Assembly (NCBI RefSeq): GCF_001645685.2
Contig: NZ_CP017080.1
Coordinates: 4,765,051-4,829,050 of the forward strand
Direction: 5' to 3'
DNA length: 64,000 nucleotides
Source of the DNA: Peribacillus muralis
GTDB taxonomy: Bacteria; Bacillota; Bacilli; Bacillales; DSM-1321
Both the position numbers and the translations under genes were made by a program. The first letter of the stretch is position 1, and every line of letters begins with the position of its first letter. Positions 1 to 8,817 of the stretch are shown piece by piece. The notes beneath the pieces were generated by a model. It was given only the letters and a program-made list of their open reading frames with translations. It had not been told where the DNA came from and searched no databases.

Positions 1-591
1 ACCACGGGATGCCGAAAGCGGACTAGGATGAACGGATGTAATGATTTTATGGCGGCTTACATCAATCAAAGGGATTTTCGTTTGGGCAGGTTTTCCCCAT
101 AGGATGAAAACGATCGGTTTCTGCCGCTCATTCAGCAGGCGGATGATTTGATTAGTGAAAATTTCCCACCCTTTTCCGCGGTGTGAATGCGCTTCTCCTT
201 CACGGACAGTCAAGACGGCATTCAAGAGAAGCACCCCTTGCTTAGCCCATTCAACAAGGTATCCATCATTGGGAATATCAGAACCTAAATCAGCATGCAG
301 CTCCTTAAAGATATTTCTTAATGAAGGCGGAATGCGCACCTCAGGTTTAACGGAAAAGCTGAGGCCGTGCGCTTGATCGGGCCCATGGTAAGGATCCTGC
401 CCAAGGATGACCACCTTTACGCTTTCATAAGGCGTATAATGAAGGGCATTGAAAATATCATCCTGATCCGGATGAATGACTTGCTCTTCATACTCTCGCT
501 TTATGAATTCCCTTAGCTCCCGGTAATATTCTTTTTTGAATTCCTCTTTCAATAGAGGCCACCAATCATTTGTCAATATCTGCTTTACCAT
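1..591 (-). CDS. ung: Uracil-DNA glycosylase, 3' end cut by window edge
   Basis: Removes uracil from DNA to start base excision repair in the cytoplasm. The minus-strand frame shows the family-1 UDG water-activating motif GQDPYHGP near residue 63, the stretch [23 protein letters not shown], and the DNA-intercalation segment HPSPLSA close to the window edge. About 197 residues are visible and family members have about 225, so only a short C-terminus is missing. The start is the ATG at 591, preceded by a GAGAGGGG ribosome binding site. It is divergent from the phospholipase-D-like gene. Confidence 0.95.
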   Translation of the reverse strand, partial: MVKQILTNDWWPLLKEEFKKEYYRELREFIKREYEEQVIHPDQDDIFNALHYTPYESVKVVILGQDPYHGPDQAHGLSFSVKPEVRIPPSLRNIFKELHADLGSDIPNDGYLVEWAKQGVLLLNAVLTVREGEAHSHRGKGWEIFTNQIIRLLNERQKPIVFILWGKPAQTKIPLIDVSRHKIITSVHPSPLSASRG

Positions 592-742
592 AGGCACAGC
601 CCCTCTCTTCTTTTAACCTATATTATAACAAACGTTCGGCCATCCCTTTTCGATAGACCACGATATATGTTTCTTTATACCCCTTATGTGGGAAGATAGA
701 TAGATAGTTAGCAAGCAATTAAACCATGTTGGAGGATTCCCT

Positions 743-2176
743 ATGAAAAAATGGTACAAAAGAAAACGATTTTACCTGCTTGTCGGCATTTTGCTCGTCG
801 TGACAGCAGTGATCGTCTATAACAGCTACAAGCCACTTCCCAAAGGCATTTCCTATGAAGGGAAGGTTCATCACGTCGAGGATGTCGATTTCATCTATGA
901 TCTTTCCTATCACGATGAACAAGGGAACCTTAAACATGAGCAGCGCATTTTTCAAACCATCAATGAAGCCATCGAAGAGGCCGACTCTTATATCATAATC
1001 GATATGTTTTTGTTCAATGATTTTTACGATGAAAAGATAAACTTCCCTAAGCTAACCAAAACGCTGACGGATGAACTGGTTGCCCAAAAGAAAAAGAAAC
1101 CCGGACTTCAGGTGATATTCATTACCGATGAAGTGAATACTTCCTATAATGCATACGAGCTGGAGGCGCTTGAAACCTTGAAGCAAAATGGGATCGATGT
1201 CGTCGTGACCAATTTAGACCGGCTTCGCGACCCCAACCCTCTCTATTCCGGTGTGTACCGGACCTTTTTCCAATGGTTTGGCGAACAGGGGAAAGGCTGG
1301 ATCGTCAATCCAATGGCCAAGACTGCACCAAAGGTAACCATTCGTTCTTACCTTAGACTGATGAATATTAAAGCCAATCACAGGAAAGTGGTCGCCACCG
1401 AAAAAACGGCAATCATCTCATCTGCCAATCCCCATGACGCGAGCGGCTTCCATTCCAATATCGCGTTTCAGATGAAGGGGAATATCATCGATGATTTCAT
1501 TAAAGCGGAAGAAGCGGCTTCGAATTTCTCCGGTGGTCCAAAGACATTCCCGGAGTTCAACGAGACGACTGAGGATAGAGGACCGATCTCGGTACAATTG
1601 CTTACGGAAGGAAAAATCAATACGCATGTACTTAAAGCGATTAACGATACCAGGAAAGGGGACAAAATCCACCTTGCCATGTTTTACATCGCCGACCGTG
1701 AAGTGGTCGAAGCGTTGACGGATGCAGCTAGACGGGGCGTGAAAATCCAAATGATCCTGGACCCGAATCAGAATGCCTTCGGAAGTGAAAAAATCGGTCT
1801 GCCCAACCTTCCTGTTGCCGCCGAATTTGAAAAATTGGGAGATGAAAACATTTCGATCCGCTGGTACAAAACCGATAAAGAACAATTTCATACAAAGTTG
1901 ATGATGATAAAAAAAGAAAAAGAAACGATCGTTCTTGGCGGGTCAGCCAATTACACCTCACGTAATCTCGATGACTTTAACCTTGAAGCGAATGTTGAAA
2001 TCCATGCACCAAATGATGCGGACATTTCTTATGATGTCGCTGATTATTTTCAAAGGCTGTGGACAAATCGCAACGGAACATACACTGCCGACTATAGTGA
2101 ATATCAGAAGAATCTTCCCGTTTTCAAATATTTAACATACCGCATCCAGAAGGTGTTTCGCTTCACCACTTATTAA
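743..2176 (+). CDS. Phospholipase D-like (cardiolipin synthase-type) membrane-anchored protein
   Basis: 477 residues. A basic N-terminus is followed by one membrane segment (about residues 10-27), so the catalytic part probably lies outside the membrane. Two HKD half-sites are visible: HRK followed by SSANPHD near residue 213, and FHTKLMM followed by GGSANYTSRNL near residue 382. That is the paired arrangement needed for the phosphohistidine mechanism of phosphatidyltransferases and phospholipases. Family knowledge makes phospholipid head-group transfer or hydrolysis likely. The length and single helix differ from classical two-helix cardiolipin synthases, so the substrate is open. The start ATG lies 8 bases after a GGAGG. 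Confidence 0.85.
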   Translation: MKKWYKRKRFYLLVGILLVVTAVIVYNSYKPLPKGISYEGKVHHVEDVDFIYDLSYHDEQGNLKHEQRIFQTINEAIEEADSYIIIDMFLFNDFYDEKINFPKLTKTLTDELVAQKKKKPGLQVIFITDEVNTSYNAYELEALETLKQNGIDVVVTNLDRLRDPNPLYSGVYRTFFQWFGEQGKGWIVNPMAKTAPKVTIRSYLRLMNIKANHRKVVATEKTAIISSANPHDASGFHSNIAFQMKGNIIDDFIKAEEAASNFSGGPKTFPEFNETTEDRGPISVQLLTEGKINTHVLKAINDTRKGDKIHLAMFYIADREVVEALTDAARRGVKIQMILDPNQNAFGSEKIGLPNLPVAAEFEKLGDENISIRWYKTDKEQFHTKLMMIKKEKETIVLGGSANYTSRNLDDFNLEANVEIHAPNDADISYDVADYFQRLWTNRNGTYTADYSEYQKNLPVFKYLTYRIQKVFRFTTY

Positions 2177-2194
2177 ATTATTTTGTTATAAGAT

Positions 2195-2220
2195 GTTTAG
2201 GTTCTCCTAAATAAGGTTAT
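2195..2220 (+). promoter_or_regulatory. Candidate sigma-B promoter of the yflT-like gene
   Basis: GTTTAG (2195-2200) and GGTTAT (2215-2220) are separated by 14 bases. This is close to the general-stress sigma-B consensus GTTTAA-N12-15-GGGTAT. It lies about 80 bases ahead of a gene whose family is sigma-B controlled in Bacillus subtilis. Two mismatches keep this tentative. Confidence 0.45.
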
Positions 2221-2302
2221 ATACTACTATAGCTAATTAACAATCACGATAAACAAGATTCCAATTACCTAATCTTACATTGAAATTCAAGGAGGAGTTT
2301 AT

Positions 2303-2623
2303 ATGTATCAAGTACATGTAGTAGAAAACGGTTTACAAGCAAAGGAAAAAATTGACGAGTTAGTTACTTCAGGATATACGAAGGACGATGTTTATTTGTT
2401 CGCTCACGATAAAACCCGTTCGAAGCACCTAACCGAGAATACGCATACAGAAGATGTGGGAATGAAGGAACAAGGCTTCCTTGATACGATCGGCAATCTA
2501 TTCAAATCACGCGGAGATGAGCTTCGTAACCGAATGAGCAATCTAGGACTTACTGACATGGAAGCAGAACGCTATGAGGAAGTGCTTGATGAGGGCAAAG
2601 TCGTCATCGTCGCTTCGAAATAA
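2303..2623 (+). CDS. yflT: YflT-like general stress protein
   Basis: 106 residues, matching the short heat-induced stress protein family YflT (PF11181 type). It opens with the typical beta-strand VHVVENGLQAKEKIDEL and ends with YEEVLDEGKVVIVAS. The molecular role of the family is unknown; in B. subtilis it belongs to the sigma-B regulon. It is a single gene with AAGGAGGAG ahead of the ATG, a sigma-B-like promoter upstream and a strong terminator downstream. Confidence 0.85.
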   Translation: MYQVHVVENGLQAKEKIDELVTSGYTKDDVYLFAHDKTRSKHLTENTHTEDVGMKEQGFLDTIGNLFKSRGDELRNRMSNLGLTDMEAERYEEVLDEGKVVIVASK

Positions 2624-2660
2624 TTCACTGACATGAGGTAAACCATTACCCTATATATCA

Positions 2661-2692
2661 AACGGGACCCATTTACGGGTCCCGTTTTTTTT
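2661..2692 (+). terminator. Rho-independent terminator after yflT-like gene
   Basis: A perfect 10-bp stem (2661-2670 with 2677-2686) has a 6-base loop and is followed by a run of eight T. It lies between convergent genes and probably also insulates the molybdenum cofactor operon. Confidence 0.9.
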
Positions 2693-2700
2693 GCAAATCA

Positions 2701-3738
2701 TTATCCTAGTATACTTTGATACATTGCCTTTGCTTGGATCATATCCTTCGTGCCATGTATCAGCGCCCTGCCATCCTCGAAAATGACAATCCGCTCTCCA
2801 TCCTTTTCACAGGAGACTAGAAAAGGATTGAATGTCACTACATAGCCGCTTCCGATCAGATCCTTCGCCAGCTTCTCGAGCTGCAGCTTGACGGGCCTGG
2901 GCGGCCTGACCTGTACAGTGTCCCTACCGCAAAGGATCGCTGTTTTCGTTGCGTTTTCCCTAGTTAAAAAGGGATACGACCTCTGCTCACCGCAAGAGAG
3001 GCAATCTTTCGTTTTCGCTTTTGTTAATTTTACCGATTGATATTGATTCCGCCACAGATCGAATATAACGAGCGCTGGTCGAACCGCTCCCCAATCTTCA
3101 GTAAGGATTTTCAAGGCCTCCGCCGTTTGATGCGCAGCTACCATCGTTACCGCCGGTGATATGATTCCGCCTGTGTCACAGGTCATGCCTTGAATGGGAA
3201 TCGTTTTAAGCAAGCAGTGCAAGCAAGGCGTTTGTCCGGGAACGATCGGCAAGGTCATGCCGACGCTGCCGACGCAAGCCCCATAAATCCATGGAATATG
3301 AAGCTTTTGGGACAGGTCATTGATGATCATCCGTGTTTCGAAGTTATCGGTTGCATCCAGTATCAAATCAACAGCATCAAGCTGCCGTTCCAAGTTTTGC
3401 GCAGTTGCATCCATGATGACGGCGTTCACTTGCACCCCATGATCGATTTCACGTATATGACGCTTTGCGGCTTCAGCCTTTGGCAGCCTCTCTTCGACAT
3501 CCCGTTCTGTATACATTTGCTGGCGCTGTAAATTACTAAGCTCCACATAATCCCGATCCACGATGGTTAGCTTCCCTACTCCCGCACGGGTGAGGGCCTC
3601 GGCATTTGCAGCTCCCAAAGCCCCTGCCCCCAGAATCAAGACATGCTTCCTCCTTATTTTCAATTGGCCCGTCTCACCAATCGGGGCAAATAAGATCTGC
3701 CTGGAATGTCGTTCTTTCAATTCGTCGACTCTCTCCAA
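2701..3738 (-). CDS. moeB: MoeB/ThiF-type sulfur-carrier adenylyltransferase
   Basis: E1-like enzyme that adenylates the C-terminal glycine of MoaD (or ThiS) so that sulfur can be loaded. Seen: the nucleotide-binding GAGALG near residue 37, DRDYVELSNLQRQ, the zinc pair CLHC (about residue 172) with CLSC (about residue 248), and MTCDTGG carrying the likely catalytic cysteine. At 345 residues it has about 75 residues beyond the second zinc pair, as in Bacillus MoeB. Last gene of mobA-moaE-moaD-moeB, which favours MoeB over ThiF. The start is TTG at 3738 with GGAGG inside the end of moaD. Confidence 0.85.
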   Translation of the reverse strand: MERVDELKERHSRQILFAPIGETGQLKIRRKHVLILGAGALGAANAEALTRAGVGKLTIVDRDYVELSNLQRQQMYTERDVEERLPKAEAAKRHIREIDHGVQVNAVIMDATAQNLERQLDAVDLILDATDNFETRMIINDLSQKLHIPWIYGACVGSVGMTLPIVPGQTPCLHCLLKTIPIQGMTCDTGGIISPAVTMVAAHQTAEALKILTEDWGAVRPALVIFDLWRNQYQSVKLTKAKTKDCLSCGEQRSYPFLTRENATKTAILCGRDTVQVRPPRPVKLQLEKLAKDLIGSGYVVTFNPFLVSCEKDGERIVIFEDGRALIHGTKDMIQAKAMYQSILG

Positions 3739-3743
3739 TTCGC

Positions 3744-3977
3744 TCAGCCTCCGCTTACAGGTGGAATGAAGGCCACTGTATCACCATCTGAAAGAATCGT
3801 GTTATCATCGGCGAATTCTTCATTGACCGCCGTCATCACTGTTTCGAGGCCTCCCAATTGATATTCCGCCTCCATTTTCCCTTTCAACTCAGCCACACTC
3901 CACCCATTTCCTTCTATGGAAATAGCCTCTTTTCCTGATTCATCTCTTAATTGGGCAAATAAGAGTACTTTAATCAT
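3744..3977 (-). CDS. moaD: Molybdopterin synthase small subunit (sulfur carrier)
   Basis: 77-residue ubiquitin-like carrier that donates sulfur to precursor Z as part of molybdopterin synthase. The C-terminus is the diagnostic Pro-Val-Ser-Gly-Gly, the site of thiocarboxylation. The open frame extends further upstream inside moaE, but the start is set at the ATG at 3977 because the beta-grasp fold begins there (IKVLLFAQLRDE) and this gives the usual family length. It overlaps the end of moaE by 8 bases and is 5 bases from moeB, indicating coupled translation. Confidence 0.9.
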   Translation of the reverse strand: MIKVLLFAQLRDESGKEAISIEGNGWSVAELKGKMEAEYQLGGLETVMTAVNEEFADDNTILSDGDTVAFIPPVSGG

Positions 3978-4434
3978 GGATATCCACCTCCTTCGGTTTT
4001 CCGGTTGGATATGAAACGGTTTCCAACTGATTCCCGATCCACGTCTCCCCATCTTCCCAATGTTCCTTTTTCCAGATCGGGACAATTTCTTTAATTCTTT
4101 CAATTGCATACCGATTTGCCTCATATGCATCATTTCGATGCGGCGTACTAACGGCAATGACGACAGCAATATCCGTAATGTCCAGTTTACCTACACGATG
4201 GGTGATCGCCGTTTCCGCTTCAGGCCACCGAACCTTGATTTCCGCTCCGATTTGCGCTAATTTCTTGATTGCCATCGGTTCATATGCCTCGTAAACCAAG
4301 AATAGCGTTTTTTTCCCCTTGGTCAATTCCCGCACCGTCCCAATAAAGGTCGTGATGGCCCCTGCATTTCGTTTAACTACTTTATCAATCACATCCTGGA
4401 TGACGATCGGCTCTTTTGATAGGTTATAATTCAT
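3970..4434 (-). CDS. moaE: Molybdopterin synthase catalytic subunit
   Basis: Large subunit of molybdopterin synthase, which inserts two sulfurs into cyclic pyranopterin monophosphate with MoaD. Family signatures: AGAITTFIGTVRE, LVYEAYEPMA, HRVGKLDITDIAVVIAVS, HRNDAYEA and PIWKKEHWEDG with the active-site lysines. The ATG at 4434 is preferred over the one at 4443, because the former has GGTGG properly spaced while the latter sits directly on its Shine-Dalgarno. The 5' end overlaps mobA by 11 bases. Confidence 0.92.
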   Translation of the reverse strand: MNYNLSKEPIVIQDVIDKVVKRNAGAITTFIGTVRELTKGKKTLFLVYEAYEPMAIKKLAQIGAEIKVRWPEAETAITHRVGKLDITDIAVVIAVSTPHRNDAYEANRYAIERIKEIVPIWKKEHWEDGETWIGNQLETVSYPTGKPKEVDIHD

Positions 4435-5059
4435 GTCCACCATCCTTTATATGCAATCCCTTTTGGTTAATATGGATTGCTTCTTGATAGTCTTCCATCG
4501 TATTCATATTGAAGAATAGATGCTGGAAATATTCAGGATCATCATGATATAGCTTGAAGTCATTTTCTTTTATGATTTTCACCGCAAGCTTGTCCAAAAA
4601 ATGGCTCATTTTTAATTCCTGTCTCATTAAACACTCCGCCAGAACAGGAAGGCAGCTTTTATGATAAACAGCAAAGAGAGGCTGAATCCTCCCATTTATC
4701 TCTGGAATGACTGCATCGAACGCAGGCTGATAATTGCCGATTATCTCATTGATGGCCGCTGCACTGACAAAGGGCATGTCACAGGCTGTAAGGAAGTGCA
4801 GGTTCGTTTTTGAGGCGGTCAGCCCCGCATGCAATCCGCCAAGGGGCCCATGATCTTTATGTAAATCAGCAACTAACGGAAGTTGTAAAAAGCGATAATC
4901 ATCAAATGTATTCGTAATGATCAAAACGTCTTGGGACACTTTTGCCAGCTCGGATGCCACTCTTGAAATGTTCACCTCGTCACCTATCCTCAATAAAGCC
5001 TTATTTACACCCATTCGGCTTGATTTCCCGCCAGCTAGAAGCAACATCGTCGATTCCAT
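4424..5059 (-). CDS. mobA: Molybdenum cofactor guanylyltransferase
   Basis: Attaches GMP to molybdopterin to give the dinucleotide cofactor. The N-terminal nucleotide-binding loop LLAGGKSSRMGVNKALL, the segment DHGPLGGLHAGL and TACDMPFVS with the metal-binding aspartate are all present in 211 residues, a normal length. First gene of the four-gene operon, with GGGAGGAG ahead of the ATG. No molybdoenzyme is encoded in this window, so the user of the cofactor lies elsewhere. Confidence 0.9.
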   Translation of the reverse strand: MESTMLLLAGGKSSRMGVNKALLRIGDEVNISRVASELAKVSQDVLIITNTFDDYRFLQLPLVADLHKDHGPLGGLHAGLTASKTNLHFLTACDMPFVSAAAINEIIGNYQPAFDAVIPEINGRIQPLFAVYHKSCLPVLAECLMRQELKMSHFLDKLAVKIIKENDFKLYHDDPEYFQHLFFNMNTMEDYQEAIHINQKGLHIKDGGHEL

Positions 5060-5396
5060 CAGATCTCCTCCCTTTTTCGGTTTAATCGAGCATGCATCGG
5101 TAATGCTATAACTACTATGTATTCCAAAATTCCTTCTTCGTATGTAAATAGTTTAAAGCAACTTCGTTAATAATGACACCATATATTAAATCGGTCACCT
5201 CCTGTAATCCGTGTTTCCGAATAACGAATTGCTGCAGCACATCAAATGATCCGCTTCTGAAAAATGCCCATAAGCCCCAGCGTATAGATGAAACAACAAC
5301 GTTTTACATAAAATAAATTTTGGTATATTCTAAAAATAGGATATTACCTGGTATGATGATAATATCGATAATTAATTCTCCCGAGGAGGTCACATA
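5060..5396. other. Intergenic region between mobA and pdxK
   Basis: 337 bases between divergent genes. It should hold both promoters. On the minus strand an uninterrupted frame of about 60 codons ends at the TAG at 5114-5116 and reads through a plausible protein segment (VLQQFVIRKHGLQEVTDL), but it has no convincing start codon with a ribosome binding site. It may be a gene remnant. No molybdenum-cofactor riboswitch fold was recognised by eye. Confidence 0.4.
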
Positions 5397-6224
5397 ATGA
5401 CTATGAAAAGAGCTATGACAGTTGCTGGATCTGACTCCAGCGGCGGAGCAGGTCTTCAAGCTGATTTAAAGACATTTCAAGAATTCGGCGTTTACGGTAT
5501 GTCCGCTTTAACGACAATCGTGTCGATGGACCCTAAGAATGGCTGGTCCCATAACGTATTTCCTACACCAGTGGAGGTTTTGGAGGCCCAAATCGAAACG
5601 ATTCTATCAATCGGCATTGATGCCATGAAAACGGGAATGCTCGGATCGGTGGAAATCATTGAACTGGTTGCCCGTAAAATAGACGAATTGAAATTGGACA
5701 AAGTCGTAATCGACCCAGTTATGGTATGTAAAGGTGAAGATGAAGTATTGCATCCAGAAACAGCTGTAGCTCTGCGTGATTTACTTGTCCCACGTGCAAC
5801 GGTGGTTACCCCTAACCTTTTCGAAGCTGCTCAGTTGGCAGGAACGGCACCTATCAAGACGATTGATGATATGAAGGCTGCAGCCGAAAAGATTCATGCA
5901 CTAGGAGCAAAATATGTCTTGATCAAGGGTGGAAATAAGCTTGATTTTGATAAAGCCATCGACCTTTTATATGATGGAAAAGAATTCGAGATCCTTGAAT
6001 CCGAGAAAATCGAAACAACCAATACGCATGGCGCCGGATGTTCATCTTCTGCGGCCATCACAGCGCAATTGGCTGAAGGAAAAAGCCCGCGTGAGGCTAT
6101 CCATATCGCAAAAGATTTCATTACCGAAGCGGTTCGCCATTCCTGGAAGATGAATGACTATGTAGGTCCCGTCAATCATGGTGCATACCATAAATACGGA
6201 ATTGCCCAAAACACTCAAAAATAA
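5397..6224 (+). CDS. pdxK: Pyridoxine/pyridoxal kinase (ThiD-like ribokinase fold)
   Basis: Phosphorylates B6 vitamers (and possibly hydroxymethylpyrimidine) in the cytoplasm. The 275-residue sequence carries AGSDSSGGAGLQADLKTF at residues 9-26, DPVMVCKG, and the anion-hole/catalytic motif THGAGCSSSAA near residue 208. It closely resembles B. subtilis PdxK as remembered, including FQEFGVYGMSALT. Preceded by GAGGAGGTCAC, followed by a strong terminator. In B. subtilis pdxK also lies close to ung, which fits the gene order here. Confidence 0.88.
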   Translation: MTMKRAMTVAGSDSSGGAGLQADLKTFQEFGVYGMSALTTIVSMDPKNGWSHNVFPTPVEVLEAQIETILSIGIDAMKTGMLGSVEIIELVARKIDELKLDKVVIDPVMVCKGEDEVLHPETAVALRDLLVPRATVVTPNLFEAAQLAGTAPIKTIDDMKAAAEKIHALGAKYVLIKGGNKLDFDKAIDLLYDGKEFEILESEKIETTNTHGAGCSSSAAITAQLAEGKSPREAIHIAKDFITEAVRHSWKMNDYVGPVNHGAYHKYGIAQNTQK

Positions 6225-6239
6225 AACATCAACTTTATT

Positions 6240-6269
6240 GGCCGCTCCAATTCATCGAGCGGCCTTTTT
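6240..6269 (+). terminator. Rho-independent terminator after pdxK
   Basis: Perfect 8-bp GC-rich stem (6240-6247 with 6257-6264), 9-base loop, then five T and a further T-rich stretch. Confidence 0.9.
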
Positions 6270-6348
6270 CGCTTTTTTTGATTTTATTTAGTAAAATGGG
6301 AAGAAGGAAAAGCTTATCTAACCGCCCAGTTAAGGAGGAAATTATAGA

Positions 6349-6696
6349 ATGAAACCTATAGACCGTACAGAGGTGCAAAATGCTATCGATTCTTTCGCCG
6401 GACAAGATGTATATCTTCACCTGGAAACGACAAATGGTGCCTATGCCACTCATGTAGATGAAGCTTTCTTTTCGGCAGGTGCTTATATTCGTAATGCTTT
6501 TATACAATATGAGCATGGCAAGATCGTTGGGGACGGCCCCTATCGAATCGGCTTGAAGCTCAATATCGGCTGGGTATATGCAGAAGGCGTAAACCACTTC
6601 GAAGTGGATGATCAAGGAAGATTGCTAGTGGCAGGCCTTGATTTCTCCGGAAAGCTTGCCGTCTCCATGCAGCTCAGTCCCACACCCTTTGAATAA
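6349..6696 (+). CDS. yojF: YojF-family protein (DUF1806)
   Basis: 115 residues of the DUF1806/YojF family. The exact activity is unknown; in Bacillus it is always paired with the bacillithiol deacetylase BshB2, as here (85 bases to the next start), so a supporting role in bacillithiol metabolism is inferred. Seen: a beta-rich body with VYLHLETTNGAYATH and GDGPYRIGLKLNIGWVYAEG. It starts after AAGGAGGAA. Confidence 0.85.
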   Translation: MKPIDRTEVQNAIDSFAGQDVYLHLETTNGAYATHVDEAFFSAGAYIRNAFIQYEHGKIVGDGPYRIGLKLNIGWVYAEGVNHFEVDDQGRLLVAGLDFSGKLAVSMQLSPTPFE

Positions 6697-6780
6697 TCCT
6701 GGCATACCTTTAATTCCGATAATAATTCCCACTTATCTTTAACCATACTCAATGTAAGTAAACGGAAGGAGAAATATACC

Positions 6781-7446
6781 TTGGAAAAAGAACGTCATGT
6801 TTTAGTCATTTTCCCACATCCCGATGATGAAGCCTTCTCGGTTTCCGGTACGGTTGCCATCCATAGAGAAGCGGGCACACCTGTTACCTATTTATGTTTA
6901 ACACTAGGAGAAATGGGACGTAATCTAGGAAATCCGCCATTCGCAACAAGAGAATCGCTCCCCAAAATCCGGAAAAAGGAATTGATCGATGCAGCAAATG
7001 CGATTGGCATTGAAGACTTACGCATGCTCGGCTTGCGTGATAAGACGATCGAATTCGAGGATGATGAAAAGCTGACATCCATATTCACCGCTGCCATCAA
7101 TGAATTGAATCCATCATTGATCATTACGTTTTACCCAGGATACAGCGTCCATCCAGACCATGAAGCGACAGCAAGGGCCGTGGTTCGTGCCGTGGAAAGA
7201 ATCGAGGAAAAGGAACGTCCAAAACTTCATTGTGTCGCATTCTCCAATAACTGCATTCAGGAATTAGGGCAACCTGACATCATCCATGATATTACTGCGG
7301 TCGAAGAGAAAAAAGTTGCCGCCGTTACGGCTCACCGTTCCCAAACCGAAGCAATGGTGCTTGATTGGAAGGAAAAGTTCGAAAATCAGGATGCCGATTT
7401 CCTTGAGTGGATCCGCAAGGAACGCTTATGGACCTATAAATTTTAA
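6781..7446 (+). CDS. bshB2: Bacillithiol biosynthesis deacetylase BshB2
   Basis: LmbE-like zinc hydrolase that removes acetate from GlcNAc-malate in bacillithiol synthesis. The zinc site HPDDE is at residues 13-17 and the second histidine motif HPDHEAT near residue 125. Length 221 matches the family. The start is a TTG at 6781 after GGAAGGAG. Forms a pair with yojF and ends in a strong terminator. A general N-acetylhexosamine deacetylase activity, as for other LmbE proteins, cannot be excluded. Confidence 0.88.
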   Translation: MEKERHVLVIFPHPDDEAFSVSGTVAIHREAGTPVTYLCLTLGEMGRNLGNPPFATRESLPKIRKKELIDAANAIGIEDLRMLGLRDKTIEFEDDEKLTSIFTAAINELNPSLIITFYPGYSVHPDHEATARAVVRAVERIEEKERPKLHCVAFSNNCIQELGQPDIIHDITAVEEKKVAAVTAHRSQTEAMVLDWKEKFENQDADFLEWIRKERLWTYKF

Positions 7447-7449
7447 CGC

Positions 7450-7476
7450 AACCGCCAATTAGGCGGTTTTTTTTTG
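7450..7476 (+). terminator. Rho-independent terminator after bshB2
   Basis: Stem of 6-7 bp (7450-7456 with 7462-7468), 5-base loop, followed by eight to nine T. Confidence 0.88.
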
Positions 7477-7484
7477 ATTTTGGC

Positions 7485-7514
7485 ATAAAAAAAAACGCCT
7501 GTGATATACAGGCG
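7485..7514 (-). terminator. Rho-independent terminator of the MFS gene
   Basis: Stem CGCCTGT with ACAGGCG (7496-7502 and 7508-7514), 5-base loop. On the minus strand it is followed by a run of about ten T (A-tract at 7486-7495). Confidence 0.85.
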
Positions 7515-7595
7515 GAGAAAAGGGGGATACTTTGGAAAATCAATCATATAACAAGCATTCCCCCATTTTAAGATTTTATACAGATAATACAAGAT

Positions 7596-8801
7596 TTAAG
7601 CGGACATGCGCTCTTCCGGTTGCATTTTCTTTCTCATCGAAGCTTTTTTACCATGCACCAAGAAATAAATTCCGATAAGAATGAAAGAAAAAATCGACAT
7701 GCCTATGAATAACCCTTTGAATCCGGTAAATGGAATTAGGAATCCCAATAGGAACGGGCCAACCCCAATCCCAAAATCATACATGGTGAAAAACGTCGAC
7801 GTCGCCAATCCCATCCGGTTTGATGGAGATTCCTTGATGGAAATCGCTTGGCAGCTTGATTGGAACGTACCATATCCCACACCGATAAAGGCTCCGGCTA
7901 TCAGGAGCGTGATACCATGATGCGATTGGCTGAGGATGACCATACCGACGGCGTAAAAAATCAACGCCGGATAAATCACCGCATTTTCCCCCTTCACATC
8001 AAACATCCGTCCTGTAAAAGGCCGAGACGCCAAAAGGAATACCGCAAATACGACGAAGAAAAAGCTCGCCGCATCCATCAAATTCATTTCCTTTGCAAAC
8101 GATGTCAAATAAGACAAGATGCTCGAGTAAGTAAATCCGGCAAATCCGATGAAAATGGCTATTGGCAGGGCACTTTTTTCAAAGTAATCACTGATCTTAA
8201 AGCCTTTTCGTGATGAAGCTTTGCCCTTTTCCCCTTCTGGCACTTTCATGAATAATGACGCAACCAAAGCAAAGGCGGCAAACACAGAGGCAGCATAGAA
8301 GATGATTGAATAACTAAAATGCTGGGTGATGAGCAAACCGATAAACGGTCCGAATGCCATGGCCAAGTTTGTACTCATCGCAAAATAACCTGTCCCCTCC
8401 CCGCGCCTTTCATTCGGGATGATATCTGCAGCAATCGTTCCGGTTGCAGTCGTCGCAAGACCAAAAGCAAAACCGTGAATAAGCCGATCGATCAATAAAA
8501 GAAACAAATCATTGACCATGAAATAGCCAATCGAGGCTAACAAAAATAAAATCAAGGAACCAAAAAGCATTTTTCTGCGGCCGATCTGGTCAATTTTCTT
8601 CCCGGCAATCGGTCTGACAAGTACAGCCCCAAGAACAAAGATACTTGAAGCAAGTCCCGCCTGCGCCTGTGACGCATGAAAATGATCGATCGTGTAAATG
8701 GTCAACGTCACCATCAATACATAAAATGTTAAAAAGAGAAAAAAGTTCGCAGACGATACAATCAAAAAATCTTTCGTCCACAACTTCGGTTTGTGATTCA
8801 T
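7596..8801 (-). CDS. MFS drug/metabolite efflux transporter
   Basis: 401-residue, twelve-helix major facilitator. Seen: the loop 2-3 signature GKKIDQIGRRKMLFG near residue 70, and helix 5 motif C-like stretch AFGPFIGLLI near residue 155, typical of proton-driven exporters. Located 16 bases downstream of a MarR regulator in the same direction, the same pairing as ywoG-ywoH in B. subtilis. Substrate unknown; efflux of a toxic compound sensed by the MarR protein is inferred. Confidence 0.85.
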   Translation of the reverse strand: MNHKPKLWTKDFLIVSSANFFLFLTFYVLMVTLTIYTIDHFHASQAQAGLASSIFVLGAVLVRPIAGKKIDQIGRRKMLFGSLILFLLASIGYFMVNDLFLLLIDRLIHGFAFGLATTATGTIAADIIPNERRGEGTGYFAMSTNLAMAFGPFIGLLITQHFSYSIIFYAASVFAAFALVASLFMKVPEGEKGKASSRKGFKISDYFEKSALPIAIFIGFAGFTYSSILSYLTSFAKEMNLMDAASFFFVVFAVFLLASRPFTGRMFDVKGENAVIYPALIFYAVGMVILSQSHHGITLLIAGAFIGVGYGTFQSSCQAISIKESPSNRMGLATSTFFTMYDFGIGVGPFLLGFLIPFTGFKGLFIGMSIFSFILIGIYFLVHGKKASMRKKMQPEERMSA

Positions 8802-8817
8802 CTAAACTCCTTCTTCC

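Noticed and set aside
1418..1891. Long minus-strand frame inside the phospholipase-D-like gene
   Set aside because: Antisense shadow of a gene with intact HKD motifs; no ribosome binding site and no family signature.
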